Below, in pieces: positions 63,292 to 64,000 of a DNA stretch of 64,000 nt. Source of the stretch: Zunongwangia profunda SM-A87 (GTDB lineage Bacteria > Bacteroidota > Bacteroidia > Flavobacteriales > Flavobacteriaceae). The first letter of the stretch is position 1; each line of letters begins with the position of its first letter. Location of the stretch: assembly GCF_000023465.1 (NCBI RefSeq), contig NC_014041.1, forward strand, positions 620,001-684,000, in the 5' to 3' direction. The translations under genes were made by a program, and so were the position numbers. The notes under the pieces are model-generated. The model was not told where the DNA came from, searched no databases, and saw only the letters and a program-made list of their open reading frames with translations.

Positions 63292-64000
63292 TTAAACGAT
63301 TTATAGTAATCGTAGCTTTATTTTCTGCGTTTTGGGCGAAAGCTCAGGAAAACACTTCTTCGCCGTATTCTTATTACGGCGTAGGGATCACCAATTTTAA
63401 AGGAACTGTGGAAAACAGGGCCATGGGAGGTCTTAGTACATTTTCGGATAGTATTCATATGAACCTTACAAATCCTGCAGGATATGGTAAGCTGGCCAGG
63501 ACCACTTATGTCGTAGGGGCAAGTGTAGAGTCTACAAAGCAAGAAACTCAGGGAGCAGAAGATCGAACCAAAAATGTTTCTTTAGATTATTTAGGATTAG
63601 GTGTTCCTGTTGGGCGTTTTGGTTTTGGTGTGGGATTAATCCCATATTCTTCAGTTGGATATCGAATTTATGATATTGAAGAAAATGGAGCCAGCAGGTT
63701 AAGAGGCCGTGGAGGAATGAATAAAGTATTTCTTTCTGCCGCATACGCCATAAGCAGGGATTTAAGTATTGGAGTAAATGCAGATTACAATTTTGGAAAT
63801 ATTCAGCATAGAAGAACGGTTGTAAGAGAAGGTATACAATATGGTACCCGGGATATAGATCGCTCTGATATATCAGGTTTCAATTTTAATTTTGGATTAG
63901 ACTATCAAACAAAATTGAAAAATGGATTAAAATTACATGCTTCTGCTGTTTATACACCTGAGGCTGATATAACATCAGAGAGTTATAGAGAGATTGGGAA
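63288..64000 (+). CDS. Outer-membrane beta-barrel protein, 5' part (runs off the window)
   Basis: An open frame of 237 codons from the ATG at 63288 continues past the end of the window. It begins with a signal peptide (FIVIVALFSAFWAKAQ), then PYSYYGVGITNFKGTVENRA and an N-terminal hatch-like stretch (MNLTNPAGYGKLARTTYV) resembling the FadL/OmpP1 NPAG motif. Amphipathic strands follow (GLGVPVGRFGFGVGLIPYSS). It is probably an outer-membrane transporter or porin. In related genomes the coaX-outer-membrane protein order continues with LPS-export genes, as I recall; that part lies beyond the window. Confidence 0.8.
   Translation, partial: MIKRFIVIVALFSAFWAKAQENTSSPYSYYGVGITNFKGTVENRAMGGLSTFSDSIHMNLTNPAGYGKLARTTYVVGASVESTKQETQGAEDRTKNVSLDYLGLGVPVGRFGFGVGLIPYSSVGYRIYDIEENGASRLRGRGGMNKVFLSAAYAISRDLSIGVNADYNFGNIQHRRTVVREGIQYGTRDIDRSDISGFNFNFGLDYQTKLKNGLKLHASAVYTPEADITSESYREIG

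Noticed and set aside
1..64000. CRISPR array, insertion sequence, integron or toxin-antitoxin module
   Set aside because: I looked for regularly spaced repeats, transposase or integrase motifs and small paired genes on both strands and found none I could support.

Overview
The window is AT-rich and has the features of a marine or soil member of the Bacteroidota, family Flavobacteriaceae, probably near Gramella, Zunongwangia or Salegentibacter. Four things point there. Type IX secretion and gliding genes are present (sprA, a RemB-like protein, porG, a PorP/SprF protein). Promoters match the Bacteroidota pattern TTTG-N18..20-TAnnTTTG (upstream of gcvH, cyoE, tig, porG and tRNA-Phe). Ribosome binding sites are weak and TTG/GTG starts are frequent. 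The gene orders (maeB-ruvA-sprA-gcvH-vanZ-tonB, porG-uppS-bamA-ompH-ompH-murI, tig-clpP-clpX) are flavobacterial. The genus is an inference.

Layout. 1-13.9 kb: the 3' part of maeB, then ruvA, the giant sprA, gcvH, a VanZ-like protein, a TonB-like protein and a RemB-like outer-membrane protein. 13.9-19.1 kb: a cytochrome oxidase assembly operon (cyoE, two subunit III proteins, subunit IV, a cysteine-free Sco-like protein, Sco, DUF420, a small CxxC membrane protein). 19.2-26.5 kb: a MacB-type ABC exporter with two permeases, two adaptors and a TolC channel. 26.5-32.8 kb: tsaB, a MscS channel, a DUF255 thioredoxin-domain protein and a phosphate transporter with a PhoU-like tail. 32.9-43.2 kb: mostly minus strand, with a NifU-type Fe-S scaffold, then (in reverse) an envelope-biogenesis cluster of CBS protein, nadK, porG, uppS, bamA, two Skp/OmpH chaperones and murI. 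43.3-48.3 kb: pdxJ, an alpha/beta hydrolase, a FadL-type porin with an SGNH-hydrolase lipoprotein, and a small membrane protein. 48.3-57.7 kb: tig-clpP-clpX, then a pyruvate dehydrogenase operon with a homodimeric E. coli-type E1. 57.8-64 kb: dinB with a DnaE-family polymerase, tRNA-Phe, coaX and the 5' part of an outer-membrane protein gene.

Almost everything is core or lineage-typical. I see no prophage, transposon, CRISPR array, toxin-antitoxin pair or biosynthetic cluster, and no convincing new defence or mobile system. The observations most worth following are: a TonB-C-like domain shared by the neighbouring TonB and RemB-like proteins; a Sco-like protein without any cysteine beside the real Sco; a possible leader RNA or attenuator in front of pdxJ; an intragenic terminator-like hairpin at the end of tsaB; a dinB-dnaE pair with no adjacent lexA or imuB; and a pyruvate dehydrogenase cassette that looks proteobacterial.

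All functional calls come from reading the translated sequence and recalled family knowledge. No searches were run.
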